A DNA stretch of 7,771 nucleotides from contig CALAUZ010000361.1 in the NCBI GenBank assembly GCA_937892105.1, positions 1 to 7,771 on the forward strand, given 5' to 3'. The position numbers and the translations under genes are program-made. Below the pieces are notes generated by a model that did no database searches, was not told where the DNA came from, and was given only the letters and a program-made list of their open reading frames with translations. Of this stretch, positions 6,458-7,771 are shown in pieces. Source of the DNA: an uncultured Fretibacterium sp. (GTDB lineage Bacteria; Synergistota; Synergistia; Synergistales; Aminobacteriaceae). Positions within the stretch are counted from its first letter, which is position 1. The number at the start of each line of letters is the position of its first letter.

Positions 6458-7220
6458 AATCTTTATGGTAATGCTCATAATATTTAGCGAACTTCAGAAA
6501 TCTCAGGAACGATATATTGACGCTGTGAATGAACCCCCACCAGCCAAGCAAAAAGAACCTGTCCAGAACGTAGAACTTCAGGAACTCCAGAGTTGAACAC
6601 CCCACAAGTCTCCATGAAGAATAGTTTTTCCCCTGCTTAACCGCACGTTCCGCAAGCCTCCCGGACTCAAGGTTATACTTGTCCACAGCCTGCCATAATG
6701 AAATGAATGAATAGTGGTCTATGAGGTTTCTGCATTCTCCGTATGTAGCGTCTGAACGTGCCTTCACAACATCATCATGCCCAGCTTTCCCGCTCATTGT
6801 CCATGCTTTTCGGTCATAGAGCCGTATTTCCTTGTAATGTTTCACCCATCTGTTAGCGTGTTTCATTCCTGGATATACTTCACCTATGGGCAATATATAG
6901 CCGTCCCTGTTGCCGTTTGCCTTAATGCGTAATATTTCCTCCGCCAGAGTTTCAGGGATAACTTCGTCAGCGTCAAGCCTCAAAACCCAGTCATAACTGC
7001 ACTGTTCCTCTGCGAATTTCACCTGATGCCCTACTGTCTCCCATTCGTGGAATATGAACCTTGCACCGTATGACCTTGCTATTTCTTCTGTTCTGTCAGT
7101 GCTGCCTGAGTCAACTATCACGATCTCATCAACGAGATTTTTGGCCGATTCCAGCGTTCGTGGGAGACGTTTTTCCTCATTCATTGCGATTACGTAGAGT
7201 GATAACTTGCCTATATGCAT
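6450..7220 (-). CDS. WaaE/KdtX-like glycosyltransferase, family 2 (LPS-core type)
   Basis: The 256-residue protein begins KLSLYVIAMNEEKRLPRTLE, followed by EIVIVDSGSTDRTEEIA (32-48), GHQVKFAEEQCSYDWVLRLD (64-83) and the DADE metal site (83-86). This wording belongs to the beta-1,4-glucosyltransferase-like GT2 group (WaaE), many members of which add a hexose to the LPS inner core. A hydrophobic and aromatic C-terminal segment (about 209-240, including FLLGWWGFIHSV) suggests peripheral or partial membrane attachment. ATG 7220 is supported by AAAGGA about 8-9 nt upstream. It is the first gene of a tightly overlapping three-gene unit with the next GT2 and the GT10 gene. The exact sugar is unknown, and no waa symbol is assigned because the linkage cannot be tested here. 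Confidence 0.9.
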   Translation of the reverse strand: MHIGKLSLYVIAMNEEKRLPRTLESAKNLVDEIVIVDSGSTDRTEEIARSYGARFIFHEWETVGHQVKFAEEQCSYDWVLRLDADEVIPETLAEEILRIKANGNRDGYILPIGEVYPGMKHANRWVKHYKEIRLYDRKAWTMSGKAGHDDVVKARSDATYGECRNLIDHYSFISLWQAVDKYNLESGRLAERAVKQGKNYSSWRLVGCSTLEFLKFYVLDRFFLLGWWGFIHSVNISFLRFLKFAKYYEHYHKDYE

Positions 7221-7253
7221 ATGCTTTTCCTTTCACGACATAATTCACGGGGT

Positions 7254-7259
7254 ATTATA
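7254..7259 (-). promoter_or_regulatory. Proximal -10 candidate for the glycosyltransferase operon
   Basis: The minus strand shows TATAAT at 7259-7254, placing a start near 7247 and leaving a leader of about 27 nt before ATG 7220. At 16-18 nt spacing no recognisable -35 is present (ACTAGG or neighbours), so this is a -10-only prediction. Confidence 0.4.
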
Positions 7260-7282
7260 CGGCAAAAAAAACAAGGCCTAGT

Positions 7283-7771
7283 GCCCGAATACGCGGGGTT
7301 CGACCTGTTTTGAGGGGGGTAAAACTATTAACGATCGAACAAGAACGAGGGTTCATCAATGTCATTATTCCTTCATGAAAGTCCTTCTTGCAGGTGTAAG
7401 GTCTTTCCTGATTGACTGCGTTCCGTCATTTGTTCGTTACGTCAAACATTATAGCTTTAATTTTCTCAATGTCAATAGCCCCGAATTGAACTACCAATAT
7501 GAGACTGTATAATAAATTGTATGCTGTTTATCCTGTCCTTTGTCTCGATGGCATCATCGTAAAGGTTCACGTGGTAAAAATCTTCAGCTATCCGTTAGAG
7601 ATAAGGCGAGTGATATACACGACCAAAGCAATATAGTCGCTCAACGGAGTGATAAGGAACCGAATAAAAACTAAAAGGATATTAGCCCGTAGCGTTAAGC
7701 CATTCCTACGTGAGATAAAGTCTCACTTCATACTAAGCATGTCAATATAGAAGTCCCAGAATGCAGCAGTG
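7283..7771 (+). pseudogene. IS256-family (mutator) transposase remnant, stop-ridden and internally deleted, partial at right edge
   Basis: One plus-strand frame (7283, 7499 and 7634 in phase) gives recognisable IS256 transposase pieces in the right order. ARIRGVRPVLRGVKL with TIEQERGFINVIIPS (7331-7375) resembles the 'IPRDR.G.FEP.IIPK' N-terminal block. NIIAL...MS (7445-7474) resembles 'KIIALYARGMSTRD'. YNKLYAVYPVLCLDGIIVKV (7508-7567) contains the first catalytic Asp (codon 7547). YPLEIRRVIYTTKAI (7589-7633) and SLNGVIRNRIKTKRIL (7637-7684) match 'YP.EIRKVIYTTNAIESLNS.IRK'. At about 7570-7580 the text jumps from the first Asp block to the 'YP.EIRKVIYTT' block, so roughly 140-150 residues, including the second catalytic Asp, are missing. 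The conserved Glu of 'AIES' is TAG (7634-7636). Further in-frame stops lie at 7376, 7397, 7409, 7487 and 7748. The element is dead, and neither end nor a target duplication is visible. It fills the otherwise gene-free stretch 7283-7771. Confidence 0.82.
7448..7475 (-). promoter_or_regulatory. Near-consensus sigma-70 promoter antisense within the transposase remnant
   Basis: On the minus strand TTGACA (7475-7470), a 16-nt spacer and TATAAT (7453-7448) are both exact consensus hexamers. Transcription would start near 7441 and run toward the glycosyltransferase operon, with a leader of about 220 nt to ATG 7220. No strong intrinsic terminator stands between; the T8 run at 7271-7264 (minus sense) is preceded only by weak stems. 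It could therefore drive the operon as a distal promoter, or make a short leader RNA if the T-run stops polymerase. Confidence 0.6.

Noticed and set aside
7373..7429. An 18-codon minus-strand reading frame (MTERSQSGKTLHLQEGLS) in the leader
   Set aside because: No SD and no recognisable peptide; its position within decayed transposase antisense makes chance likely.
7261..7441. A 6S-RNA-like or other housekeeping RNA between the antisense promoter and the T run (about 180 nt)
   Set aside because: The 5' and 3' ends do not form a convincing closing stem, no conserved 6S bulge or SRP/tmRNA/RNase P motif is seen, and the plus strand is explained by the transposase remnant.
7640..7771. End of a tnpB gene with an omega-RNA-like structure, suggested by the hairpin GTGAGA-CTTTA-TCTCAC (minus sense, 7726-7710) and a GATAAGGAACCGAAT stretch
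   Set aside because: The in-frame reading gives IS256 transposase blocks from 7508 to 7684 that fit far better; no TnpB zinc motif or RuvC block is visible. The 6-bp hairpin may be chance.
1..7771. A new defence or mobile-element system
   Set aside because: No nuclease, toxin-antitoxin, reverse transcriptase, CRISPR or recombinase gene is intact here; the only mobile trace is the dead IS256 fragment.

Overview
The window looks like two pieces of bacterial DNA with different lineage signatures, meeting just before position 817. Bases 1 to about 816 read as Bacteroidetes (Bacteroidales-like). They hold a minus-strand ECF sigma factor, followed by the start of the small partner protein with the 'KVPEGYFDSL' signature that usually sits behind such sigma genes in that phylum. 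The sequence around them contains TAnnTTTG promoter-like words and lacks Shine-Dalgarno (SD) sequences. From 817 onward the genes look like a different Gram-negative lineage, most likely Synergistetes: SD-led starts, TTGACA/TATAAT-type promoters, and LepA and coiled-coil membrane proteins of that style. The taxonomic reading comes from remembered family features, not a search. The simplest explanation is a metagenomic assembly misjoin at the first base of lepA; a genuine transfer boundary is the alternative.

Layout: (1) 1-146, minus: N-terminal fragment of the sigma-associated protein. (2) 185-727, minus: ECF sigma factor. (3) 817-2619, plus: lepA (elongation factor 4). (4) 2606-3700, plus: hemW, overlapping lepA by 14 nt. 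(5) 3697-4254, minus: a signal-peptide, hendecad coiled-coil, single-pass membrane protein with five 33-bp tandem repeats; its stop codon overlaps that of hemW. (6) 4321-4414, plus: a clear small bacterial SRP RNA (4.5S, ffs), easily missed because it is only 94 nt and lies between two minus-strand genes. (7) 7220 down to 4416, minus: a three-gene overlapping glycosyltransferase operon (WaaE-like GT2, then a second GT2, then a GT10 fucosyltransferase-like enzyme). (8) About 7283-7771, plus: a decayed IS256-family transposase remnant that runs off the window.

How the parts work together: lepA and hemW form a translationally coupled housekeeping pair (translation and heme trafficking). The three glycosyltransferases overlap by a few bases and probably act in sequence on one surface glycan such as LPS core or O-antigen, possibly adding a terminal fucose-type sugar. 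Their transcription probably starts at a proximal -10 at 7254-7259. It may also start at a near-perfect sigma-70 promoter (7448-7475) lying antisense inside the dead IS256 transposase.

I found no convincing new multi-gene system. The most useful observations are the SRP RNA, the transposase remnant with an antisense promoter, the taxonomic discontinuity at the lepA start, and the internally repeated coiled-coil protein.
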